DNA of 64,000 nt. It comes from Liolophura sinensis. Lineage: Eukaryota; Mollusca; Polyplacophora; Chitonida; Chitonidae. Under the pieces are notes generated by a model. The model was given only the letters and a program-made list of their open reading frames with translations, was not told the origin of the DNA and did not search any database. Positions 33,958-43,918 of the stretch are shown in pieces (within the stretch, counting starts at the first letter, position 1; the number at the start of each line of letters is the position of its first letter). The translations under genes were made by a program, and so were the position numbers. The stretch is from the NCBI RefSeq assembly GCF_032854445.1, contig NC_088306.1, positions 21,237,764-21,301,763 on the forward strand. The letters run 5' to 3'.

Positions 33958-34490
33958 ACTCTTTAAAAAATAGATAAGTGAAAAACAAGTCAACACTGAA
34001 CTGTGTCCAGATATATTTTAAAGCAATAAATTTCTCCATTGGAATATATATTTTCCAAAGAGTTTTCACGTTACTTAGAGCTCATAATAGAGCGTGCGCC
34101 CAAGGAAGTTTATCACAGATGATTCTGCACAAAATTACTTTTTTTATATGTGCCACATTTCTTATATGTGGTCCGAAAAGACCACTGTATTTTATTCTAT
34201 TTTAAATGCTTTTGATGTCACATCGTAAACAATTAGAGTTGTTATCCAACAGTGCTGGAGTCCTTTGTCGCTTCTGGTAGCCTGTAGTCTATAAAGTTCA
34301 TGATCATTGGGGGGGGGGGGGGACACAAAAGATGGTAGGAATTAACCAAATTTGACCCGGAGAATGTTAGAATGTTGATGGGAAGAGAGAGTTGTCATAG
34401 GGGACAGAAAACATACATATTCAAACCTTACACTGAAGCGATTAGCTTCAAGCGTTTACAGGAGGAGGTTGGTGCTTGTAGTGTAATGAG
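33958..34490. other. No gene recognised; poly-G tract
   Basis: Contains a 14-base G run at about 34308-34321. Nothing else is supported. Confidence 0.5.
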
Positions 34491-34747
34491 GGGGCCTCCT
34501 TGGCTCAGTTGGTTAGCGCGCTAGCGCAGCGTAATGACCCAGAAGCCTCTCACCAATGCGGTCGCTGTGAGTTCAAGTCCAGCTAATGCTGACTTCCTCT
34601 CTGGTCTGCCAGCAACCTGCGAATGGTCGTGGGTTTCCCCCGGGCTGTGCCCGATTTCCTCCCACCATAATGCTGGCCGCCGTCGTGAAATATTCTTGAG
34701 TACGCCGTAAAACACCAATCAAATAAATAAATAATAAATAAATAAAG
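34491..34747 (+). mobile_element. SINE family 1, full-length reference copy
   Basis: The tRNA-derived head has an A box (TGGCTCAGTTGG, 34501-34512) and a B box (GTTCAAGTCC, 34571-34580). The body has GCGAATGGTCGTGGGTTTCC, CCACCATAATGCTGGCCGCC and TATTCTTGAGTACGCCGTAA. The tail is (AAAT)n from about 34718. This orientation defines the sense strand for the other copies. Confidence 0.93.
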
Positions 34748-34879
34748 TGTAGTGTAATAAACGCACTTCAGGGACTTTGGTGCTTTGTGCAGCTCATTTG
34801 ATAGCGTCCATTCCAGCCATAATTGTGCAGGTAAATGCGCTATATAAATTACACATGCGAATGTGTTAAATATTGTAAA

Positions 34880-35530
34880 CTGGCCATTTCGATCATTTTA
34901 AACCCCTAATATTTAAATATTAAGTCTAATATTTATAAACACAAGTCTTTCAGCTTTACAGCTTTAACAGTTTTCTGTCACGTGATCTGCAAATGTGGTG
35001 AAAATTGCGTATTTTTGCAATTTGATCTCAACTTGAAATAAAGGAAAGAATTAAGACGAGATTCATGACCAAGACGTCAAACTTCGTCAGGCAGAATTCT
35101 TATAATATTCGTACATTCATCCTTGACATGAACACATTGTAAATGCATTATAAGGGATATAGATCTAAAAGGTACTAAATATAGTCAACCGTTATTTAGA
35201 TAATTTTACAAGCACCGTAAGTCCTGCATTTATTAAGAGACCTCAACAGTTTTCGGCACACATATAGACAACATATAGACAATCCTTTGCAATCAGCCAT
35301 TTTCAGCTTGACAGCTATATAGGTTTTCAATCAACTAACCTACAAATATGGGTGAAATTGTACTTTTTCGGACTTTAATCCCAATTGCCGACATAACTAT
35401 GTATCACACACAAAAAAACGACCAGATTCGTAATCTAAACATCAAACTACGTCAGGCAGTCTACTTAAAAATTATTGCACTTCAGCAGTTTTCAAGATAT
35501 ATAACTGACTTTCACAGGCTTCATTTGCAT
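34880..35530. repeat. Diverged tandem duplication, about 360-bp period
   Basis: AACTTCGTCAGGCAGAATTC (about 35086) and AAACTACGTCAGGCAGTCTAC (about 35445) sit in similar contexts, with AACAGTTTTC-type, CTTTACAGCTTTAACAG/CTTGACAGCTATATAGG and AAAT.TGG.GAAA.TTG blocks before each. The duplication is old. From 35531 to 36517 nothing else is recognised. Confidence 0.4.
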
Positions 35531-36517
35531 TAGCTTGGTCTTTCTTCATTCTAACTTTTAGCTCAATCGCATTAGCCCTCCAAGAAAAAGAGATGTAAAC
35601 GCTTTCTCTGTCCATGGCAGTATGGTGGCAAAAGTAGGTCAGGCTGAAAATTCAAAATTATGGGAAAAAAATTCCGGGATGCATTTCAAAAGTGAACTGA
35701 TTTCAATCTCATACTGTTAAATATTGTATGAAATAAATGTAAGGACGACGAATGTAATAAACTGGACCCAGACTGCTATGACTGGTATTTTAGCGTCTAT
35801 TAGTTTCATGAGAGTAGGGGAAAAAGAGAAAAATGATTGTCAGGAAATAGCTGTATTTGAACCTTAGACTGCTGGCGACAATGTTCAATGAAACTATGGT
35901 GAATGCCAGCGGAAGGAAAATAAACAGTGCTCTCAGTGACTGACACTGGCATCTCTATGAGCTACCTGGCTACCTGTTAGTTGTCCAATTGCCAAAATGC
36001 GTTTCTCATTTCGGCAAACTTGCCCACATACATATTTCAGAAAACCACAAGTAAACATCAGCTTTTATCTTCTGAAAGAGGATAAAACAGTCTTAACTCA
36101 GACAAAAATTTAACAAATATTCCAAGTCAGCATGTTTAACTGCATACAGCTGGGTGCTTTGTATGAAAATACAGCTATGCGTTTAGTACAACGATGTGCA
36201 ATGGTAAATTTGCGGAACAAACGGGATAATCGTGGTAATTGCAAGACCGGTTACGTCCACGTGCATTGGGCTTGGACCATAAAGTTAAGTGAATCTCTAG
36301 CGTACATAAGGATGTAGCTATGGAAACACCGGCAAACAGATGTAAACCTTTTGTGAAAGGTTAAATTCAAAGGTGGGGTTTTTTTTTGGTGGGATTAACT
36401 CGTGCAAGGTAAACTCTTACCCTCAGCACGTGTTATTGTACATTCAAATACAAATATAGGGGCAAACTTTTCTTTCAATTTAGGGGGTGAAACCCCCTGT
36501 TAGGGCTTTGTCCATAT

Positions 36518-37597
36518 TTACATCGTCCAAGGACGTGAAACACATGCGCGGGCTATCTTTGAGCGGATTAGATGACTTGTAGAAATGACGATTAGCGGAT
36601 TAATGGCCGAGTGTCCATAAGTGAATATTCCAGAGAATGTCCTAACCCCTTCCGGTAAGCACGTGCGACACAATCCTTGTACAGGCCACGTGATGCAATA
36701 TGGCAGCCAAAACATGCAGAACACGACCACCAGGGCCACCATCTTATAACTGGGGGCCATTTTATGACGCTTCTTCTTTGACATATGCTCTCTGCTTACT
36801 GCCATCACTGACACACTCGTCACAGGTTTACATGGCCTGGAGTGATGTCCGATCATGCCACTCACCGTCGAAATGTTACCTGACCTCTGTCGGCTGCTAA
36901 TTGTTGACTTCTGTACGCTTGATCCAGTAATCCGTGTGTTTAGCGTCCATAGCAAAGCACTATTCATCATAATAAGTGCCAAAAGGGGAATGTAATAGGC
37001 TACAACTATTTGGATTATCTCGAAAATATTAGCTCCAAAGATAAAGGTGGAGCAAGTGCTGATAAAAGAATTCATATCATACAGCAGTATCTTGAGCAAT
37101 ATATACGGCGTCCATAGAAGAAGCCCCACTATCCACACACACACGGATATCCAGGATATCCGGGTTGTCCGGAACTGAGAACGGTACTGCAGTGGAGCTG
37201 TCACACAACGATATCGATCATAACCCATGGCCAGAAGGAGTAGCATAGACACAGATGTCAGACCAAAGTCCAAGAGTTTATACAAAATGCAACCAGCGAT
37301 TCCGATCTGCCACGAAAGATAAGTTAACATGAGATTTATGGGCATAAGAACGACACCTACCAGTAAATCGGTGAACGCCACGGAGACTGCATAGGTAGGA
37401 AAGCCAGATATCTCCGCACTGGGGTCCTTCCACAGGCAGACAATAACGATAAGATTAGCTGGGGTCGCCACAACGGAGACACCGGCCATATAAATCTCAT
37501 TCCATAAGGAACCAGAGAGTTCACTCTGAGCGACTTCAGGGAGACTTGTGCTACAGTTGGTGAAGTTGAAGGGAATGTCCGACACTGGAATGTCCAT
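36518..37597 (-). CDS. Class A GPCR, amine-receptor-like, intronless, copy 2
   Basis: A 359-residue paralogue of copy 1, alike over the full length including the NFTNCSTSLP N-terminus. Key residues are N48 (1.50), D77 (2.50), C103 (3.25), D110 (3.32), F111 (3.33, where copy 1 has Tyr) and DRY at 127-129. TM6 reads FWLPY and TM7 TYGHSAINPLIV. As in copy 1 the TM7 motif lacks the NPxxY Tyr, so the change predates the duplication. The third loop is basic (SKKKRHK). The single open exon and same orientation fit a tandem duplication or an ancestral retrocopy. The 3.33 difference suggests somewhat different ligand pockets. The ligand is not assignable from sequence. Confidence 0.92.
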   Translation of the reverse strand: MDIPVSDIPFNFTNCSTSLPEVAQSELSGSLWNEIYMAGVSVVATPANLIVIVCLWKDPSAEISGFPTYAVSVAFTDLLVGVVLMPINLMLTYLSWQIGIAGCILYKLLDFGLTSVSMLLLLAMGYDRYRCVTAPLQYRSQFRTTRISWISVCVWIVGLLLWTPYILLKILLYDMNSFISTCSTFIFGANIFEIIQIVVAYYIPLLALIMMNSALLWTLNTRITGSSVQKSTISSRQRSGNISTVSGMIGHHSRPCKPVTSVSVMAVSREHMSKKKRHKMAPSYKMVALVVVFCMFWLPYCITWPVQGLCRTCLPEGVRTFSGIFTYGHSAINPLIVISTSHLIRSKIARACVSRPWTM

Positions 37598-37599
37598 GA

Positions 37600-38140
37600 T
37601 GAATAGCCTAGCTGTGTTCCTTGTTTCTGTCTGCTAATAGAATCGGTGACATCGATGCAGTCGTCAGGGGTAAATAGGTGCGTGAAAGAGGACTCCTAAA
37701 TAACTGTTGCTAGAAATTCAAAAGCGTCTAAATGTGTACAACTGCCTTAAATGTGAGGCAGTGACATGTCAGAGAAAAGGTACACAGTTTTAAAGCATTT
37801 AATTGGTCGATGGATCGGTACAATTTCTCACCTGTATTTTTAAAATTATGGTTAATATACTAGAGCTGCTCGTAACGTCATGTACAGTACAATACCTCCC
37901 ACCATTAGCTTGTCAAAACTTCGGCTTCACAAGAGTGGTCCGCACACACAAGCTTCGCGTTTTCATACAACCATTCCCACTAGATCAACATCAGCTAAAG
38001 TATCAAGCAAATGTTACCTCATCCTATAATCGATCAATCATATGTAAATGCATTCAGTTCACAGTTTACACAGTTTTAACTTAACTGGTTGAAGGCCCTA
38101 CGGTTTTGACAAAAAGAATTCTTTAAAGTGTACATAAGTG
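37600..38140 (-). repeat. Duplicated GPCR 5' flank, copy 2
   Basis: It matches 33040-33640 block by block (see there). This copy sits directly upstream of an intact receptor. In copy 1 about 260 bp separate the flank from the pseudogene start, so an insertion or deletion occurred there. Confidence 0.75.
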
Positions 38141-39310
38141 AAATGTTTTCCTCAAATGAAAAGCCAACAGTTTACATTATTTGTATTACCAAAAAGTTCT
38201 AGAATGGCAGTTATCTTCCAGGGTGGTTATATCCGTCATATCTTCAGAAGTGTTTTCACATTATTTGAAAAGATTAGATGTGGCTTGAAAAGTCCACCGT
38301 GTTTTATCCTACTTTAAATGCTTTTCATGGCTCAGCAAAATTTTTTCTCCCCTGTGAAAATGTGTTATCCGCGAAGTAAACGTTTTCTTCGCGGTGGAAA
38401 ACCACGTCACACTTAACCTCGATGTGAGATATTCATCATGTTTTATCTGACGAACATACGCTTCCTGTGATGCTGAGTTTAATATCTCAGATCCAGGTTA
38501 AGTTTATTGTAAATCAGGAGAAAATGTTGAATGCCATTTATAATGCCACTAACAGCCTCCATAGTAAACCCTACTCCGGAAATCACCACTCTAGCTCATC
38601 TGCTATCTTACGTCGTACTTAACAAGCAACTTTTGACTTAAGCCACGTTATCTTTAGTCACATTGTCATGTATTGTTCCATTACACCAAAAGGTGGTGTA
38701 AAATACCCATAATACAAAACTTGTTCTCAAAAGCTATTTTCTCCTTTTATTCGACATTAGAAAAGTCGAATAAGATATTAAGATGGAATGTAAAAAAATA
38801 ATTCAAATTTACATTATTATTTGCTTTCTCATCCTTTAAGCCAACCAAGAAAAGTTTTTTTCGAGATTGTACAAAAGCTTTGTATTTTTCTTTCGGTATG
38901 GCGCCTTTCTACACATTTTATTTATCAGACTTTAAAATATTTTCTTCTTTAGAGTCTTTCTTTACTTTTTCAGATTCTCGTATGTTTAATGTCCAATGTC
39001 AGTCAATGTCCACAAAAACAATGAAAACACAATAAATGAAAGTATTAGTAAATCCATAGTAATATTAGTAACTTCACGAACGTGTTTGTCCTTCAAGGTC
39101 ACGATTCATTTAGGGGTTGATACTTACGACAGTTGTTAACTCTTGATCAGTTTGTTACTGTTTAGGTTCCACATAGCTAGAGCATCACCTCTACGCGACC
39201 TCTTTCTGAATTTACCGAGGTCAAACGCCGGAGAAAGTTCTACAAATCCATTGGCTGTGTCAGTAATGGCCTCTGCCACACAGGTAGATGCTGACTTTTG
39301 CTTTTTTCTG
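38141..39310. other. No gene recognised
   Basis: AT-rich intergenic DNA without supported exons or complete repeats. Confidence 0.5.
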
Positions 39311-39527
39311 ATTCATTTTATTTATTTATTTATTTGATTGGTGTTTTACGCCGTACTTAAGAATATGTCACTAGTACGACGGCGGCCAGCATTATGGTGG
39401 GAGGAAACCGGGCAGAGCCAGGGGGAAACCCACGACCATCCGCAGGTTGCCGTCAGACCTTCTCTCGTACTGCGGAGAGGAAGCCAGCATGAGCTGGACT
39501 TGAACTCACAACGACCGCATTGGTGTT
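39311..39527 (-). mobile_element. SINE family 1 copy
   Basis: TTTATTTATTTATTTATTTG tail complement, then ACGCCGTACTTAAGAATATG, GCGGCCAGCATTATGGTGGG and TGGACTTGAACTCACAACG at the B-box side; truncated before the A box. Confidence 0.9.
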
Positions 39528-39799
39528 CTGATTCATGATGCGTGTAATACACAACACTATTTGCATAATGCGACATCGGGAAGATGTTGTGCATGGATTG
39601 GGAAACGATTATACTGTGCAAGGATCAAAGTAGGCATATGGCTATCTAGATGTTGCCTGCAAAGACATTTGCATGTTAAATGTTATGACAAAATAGCATT
39701 GTGAGCACTTCTAGACGAGTGACGCCTAATAAGTTCAATGTGATTTTTTTCACCTAATCCTGGTCAAGCCATGGTGCTATGAAGTATGTAATTTGCTAC

Positions 39800-39955
39800 T
39801 ATTAACGGACAGAGCCGGACAGAGCAGGGTGAAACGTAGGAGCATCCGTAGGTTGCTGGAAGCCTTCCAACGTATGGCGGAGAGAAGGCCAGGATGGACT
39901 TGAAGCGATTTCATTGAGTGGGAGGCTCCAGGGTCCGAACGTAACATGCGGCAGT
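39800..39955 (-). mobile_element. SINE family 1, internal fragment
   Basis: It contains GGTTGCTGGAAGCCTTCC, GGCGGAGAGAAGGCCAGG, ATGGACTTGAAGCGATTTCA and GAGGCTCCAGGGTCC in the family order, without tail and head. Confidence 0.7.
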
Positions 39956-40639
39956 AATAGCCCATGGCGAGGTTCGAGACCGTATTAGGGATAAAACTTG
40001 TAAAGTCAAGTGCTAAATACAGGTGCGTTTTAAGGTTTTTTTTATTGGCGTGTAACACCTTACTTTAAAAATACTTAATTTAAATAAAAACCCAAAACGA
40101 TGCGAATATCAGAATAACGTAAAAAGATCTTGACTACTTTTTTTTTTTCCGATTTTTTCTTTCAGGATGAAAAAGGAATTTGACAACATTTTTGTACGGT
40201 GGACATTCGGAATGGCCTCTTTTTTATATATATCTTCTTTCCTTTATAATATTCTTCATAATAATGTGATGCGTGTATCATAAATTTATTTCAATGTAAA
40301 CTTGTTGTTTATACCCTTTGATTATGACAATATTTATGGATATATTAAAAAGATCACTATGATTAATATTCAGGTTGAACACATTTGTTAACTTAAAAGA
40401 TCAAATTTCGGCACAAATATGTCTCTTAAACATTCGCTACATCCTCATTTACAGCTACATTATGCTGAGAAAATATGTACTGGAAGTGGATCCCAAATGC
40501 CCACTATACAAAACTACACTGTTTTCAAATGTCTTTTCCTCGTTAAAGAAAAACAATATTAAGGACAATATATATAATTAACTTTTCAAACTCTTTCATC
40601 TGAATGTTTATATGTCACTTATATGTTTTCTCCACCTTT

Positions 40640-42212
40640 AAAAAATGGCGGTTTGGTTTAGTGGGTGGAGGGGATGGATTTGGCATGGCACAATGACGTT
40701 TTAGTTTTGTGGGTGGAGGGAACGGATTTGTCATGACACGACAGGGGTCTGTTTTTGTGAGTGGAGAGGCTCGATTTGTCGTGGCACAACGGTGGTCTGG
40801 TTTGTGGGCGGAGGGGATTGTTTTGTGGGTGGGGATGGATTTGTCATAACACGACGGTTGTCTGTTTTTTGGGTTTGTGGAGGGGACGGATTTGTCATAA
40901 CACGACGGAGGTCTGGTTTTGTGGGTGGGGAGGGATGGATTTGTCATGGCACGACGGAGGTCTGGTTTTGTGGGTGGAGGCGAAGGATTTGTCGTGGCAC
41001 GACGGAGGTCTGGTTTTGTGGGTAGATGGGACGGATTTGTTATGACACTGCTATGGTCTGGTTTTGTGGGTAGATGGGACGGATTTGTTATGGCACGGCT
41101 GTGGTCTGGTTTTGTGGGTGGAGAGGTTGGATTTGTCATGGCACGGCAGTGAACTGGTTTTGTGGGTGGAGGGGATGAATTTGTCATGGCACGGCGGTGG
41201 TCTGGTTTTGTGCGTGGATGGGATTGATTTGTCATGGCACACCGGAGTTCCATTTTTGTGTGGAGAGGGGGGGAGAGAGTTTTGTCATGGAACGACGGGG
41301 GTTTGGTTTTGTGGGTGGAGAGGACGGATTTGTCATGGCAGGGCGGTGAACTGGTTTTGTGGGTGGCGGAAATGGGTTTATTATGGCACGGCTGTGGTCT
41401 GGTTATGTTGGTGGAGGGGATGGATTTGTCATGGCACGGCGGTGGTCTGGTTTTGTGCGTGGATGGGATTGATTTGTCATGGCACACCGGAGTTCTATTT
41501 TTGTGTGGAGGGGGTGGGGGGGAGAGAGAGATTTGTCATGGAACGACGGAGGTTTGGTTTTGTGGGTGGAGAGGACGGATTTGTCATGGCAGGGCGGTGA
41601 ACTGGTTTTGTGGGTGGCGGAAATGGGTTTATTATGGCACGGCGGTGGTCTGGTTATGTTGGTGGAGGGGATGGATTTGTCATGGCACGACGGTGGTCTG
41701 GTTTTGTGGGTGGAGAGGACGGATTTGTCATGGCACGGCTGTGGTCTGGTTTTGTTGGTGGAGAGGACGGGTTTGTCATTACACGACAGTGGTCTGGTTT
41801 TGTGTGTGGAGGGGATGGATTTGTCATGGCACGGCGGTGGTCTGGTTTTGTTGGTGGAGGGGATGGATTTGTCATTACACGACAGTGGTCTGGTTTTGTG
41901 TGTGGAGGGGATGGATTTGTCATGGCACGACAGAGGTCTGGTTTTGTGGGTGGAGGGGATAGATTGTGATGACACGGCAGTGGTTCGGTTTTGTGTGTGG
42001 AGGGGATGGATTTGTCGTGGCACGACGGTGGTCTGGTTTTGTGGGCGGAGGGGATTGTTTTGTGGGTGGAGGGGATGGATTTGTCATAACAGGACGGTGG
42101 TCTGGTTTTATGGGTGGAGGGGATTGTTTTGTGGGTGGAGGGGATGGATTTGTCATGGCAGGACGGTGGTCTGGTTTTATGGGTGGAGGGGATGGATTTG
42201 TCATGGCTTTGG
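40640..42212. repeat. 48-bp satellite array, open in many frames on both strands
   Basis: About 33 units of 48 bp with consensus blocks GGTCTGGTTTTGTGGGTGGA, GGGGATGGATTTGTCATGGC and ACGACGGT. The unit is a multiple of three without stops in most frames, so ORFs of 77 to 290 codons run through on both strands as 16-residue repeats. A longer block containing a GTGTGGAG...GGGGAGAGAG variant is present twice (about 41141-41400 and 41384-41640), which shows a roughly 243-bp higher-order duplication. No signal peptide or splice context supports coding. Confidence 0.93.
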
Positions 42213-42409
42213 GTCACGATTACTAGATTCCTCCGAGAGATTTTTTTGGGAAATTGGCCTCAACTCTGAAAAATTCTACGAACTTTCCAACATCCAAAGA
42301 TGGCCATAATTTTGTAGAAAAGGGACAAAACGCACCGAAAATTACTCCGAAAGTTGTCAGACTCCTCTATGGACCGTTTAAGAAAAATTCTGGAAAATTG
42401 ATTTGTGAC

Positions 42410-42650
42410 TGCGTCTATGCGTCGAAATAGACATTCGTATACCAGCCATGTGGACGCTCCAGATCAATAATCAATTTCCAAAACGTCGTCTAAAACAAAG
42501 CACCAAAGAATTAAGTAACTGTATAAAGTATGAAATTAAGATGGAATCATGCAAAGAGAAGCAGTCAACAGTTTCCAGCGATGTAGGAAAAGCGCAAGGA
42601 ATGTTCTAGGCAAATGCGTGAAATCCGTATTTTGGCTGACAGACGAGCTA
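42410..42650 (+). repeat. Dispersed repeat R1, copy 2
   Basis: It aligns with 1500-1760 through GACATTCGTATACCAGCC, AATCAATTTCCAAAACGTC, AAAGAGAAGCAGTCA and CAGTTTCCAGCGATG blocks. Confidence 0.5.
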
Positions 42651-43085
42651 GATGTAAACCCGGAGTTCGGTATCAGTAAGGGGCCAGTAAACTATTAATT
42701 TTAAAGACATGTTTAGTTTTAACGAAAGCGTATTCAAAATAAAGTACCAACAGTCTAATAGATCCTAAAAACACAAGAAAAGTATACATGCGCAGAGTCA
42801 AGATTACCCTAAAACTATTTCATAAGATATAATATCATGATGAAATAATATGTTTAAATCAGAACGTCAGTTTTCTAAAGCTTCGTTGGAGAGCATTTAT
42901 TTGGAGAATTTAAAAGCAAGAAGAGGGCTTTATATACAATATATCAATAAATATAGTCTTCCTTGTAACGAACGTGGTACGGCCAGGTTTCAGGAACGCG
43001 TACATAGTCAAGGGAGACAACTCTAAATGAACTTCATCAAAGCCGTTCTGTCTTGGCCGGTACATATGACGCCTTCCGTGGCACT
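42651..43085. other. 3' flank of copy D with a polyadenylation signal
   Basis: AATAAA on the minus strand at 42896-42901, about 185 nt downstream of the copy D stop codon, is a plausible polyadenylation signal. Nothing else is seen. Confidence 0.45.
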
Positions 43086-43918
43086 TTAACGTAGAGTTCT
43101 ATTCCGAAGCGCCGCCTCTTTGCGCCTTTTTGCCCACACAGAATGCTCAGGGCCGGCAACTCTGCCTAGCTGGCGAAATTCGACAGGCTTGATTGGTGAT
43201 TTCAGTCTGGCTTTTTGTTCAAAGTCGAAAAGCATGTCTTCTATCATTCTCCTCTTCGTGCCCGAGGACGACACATGTCCTTTGTGTTGAAAAATTGTGG
43301 GACGACGAATGAAGCGTTGGAACTGAAGCATGAGCTCATTGAAGTGCAAATATATGACGTCGTTCGGCTGTTCATTAAAAAACAGTTTTAACAGCGTCGA
43401 CAGTTTTTGTAAATCGTACGAATGATATAGTTTTGCTATAAATCCCAGTTCGCAAAACTCCAAACAAGTCCACTTTGGAATACGAAACATGAAAGCCTTG
43501 ATGTGCTGTAAATAATGTGGAACTGTGACAACGTCGTCCTCCAACTGGAGATAGTACTCCGAGAGACCCATGCTGTACTCCATCATGAAAGCGTAGTCAA
43601 AGTTCTGCTTTGAACGCCATTTCACGGTGGACGGGTCGTGGTTGTAAGTCTGCTTCAATTTTTTGAAAGACGGATAAAAGCTCCTTGGAGCCTGGATCGT
43701 CCGCATCAGACCCGAGTCGAAGAAATTTCGGTATTTCTTCACAAGCTGATCATTCATATCCATTCGGGAGGTTTCGTTAAAGTCCGCCAATAGAATAACT
43801 ATGATCACGCCTCGTCGCTCCATTTCGTTGGAGTTGCTGAGGAGCGAATCCAGCGTGGACTGAATGTAAACAAACCCCATAGGCCTGGATATTGTAGGGA
43901 TGGCAATCGTCAGGAACT
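43086..43918 (-). CDS. MGAT4-like (GT54) glycosyltransferase catalytic exon, copy D, intact
   Basis: The exon begins after a T-rich acceptor (TTTCCAAG) with AG of a split codon (phase 1), then FLTIAIPTISRP. It is open for about 277 codons to a stop at 43086. Motifs: VIIVILLADFN, SGLMRTIQAP, SFYPSFKKLKQTYNH, VKWRSKQNFDYAFMMEYS, YYLQLEDDVVTVP, WTCLEFCELGFIAKLYHSYD, NEQPNDVIYLHFNE and PTIFQHKGHVSSS. All family blocks are present, so it is probably active. Members of this family add beta-1,4-linked GlcNAc branches to N-glycans in the Golgi. The exon at 57572-57671 offers a membrane anchor: its final G plus the AG here makes GAG in frame. The predicted protein from these two exons alone (about 310 residues) is short for the family, so a stem exon may be missing. 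Confidence 0.87.

Noticed and set aside
40615-42309. Long ORFs (up to 290 codons) on both strands at 40.6-42.3 kb
   Set aside because: They follow from a 48-bp unit without stop codons. There is no signal peptide, splice context or codon bias, and several frames are open at once.
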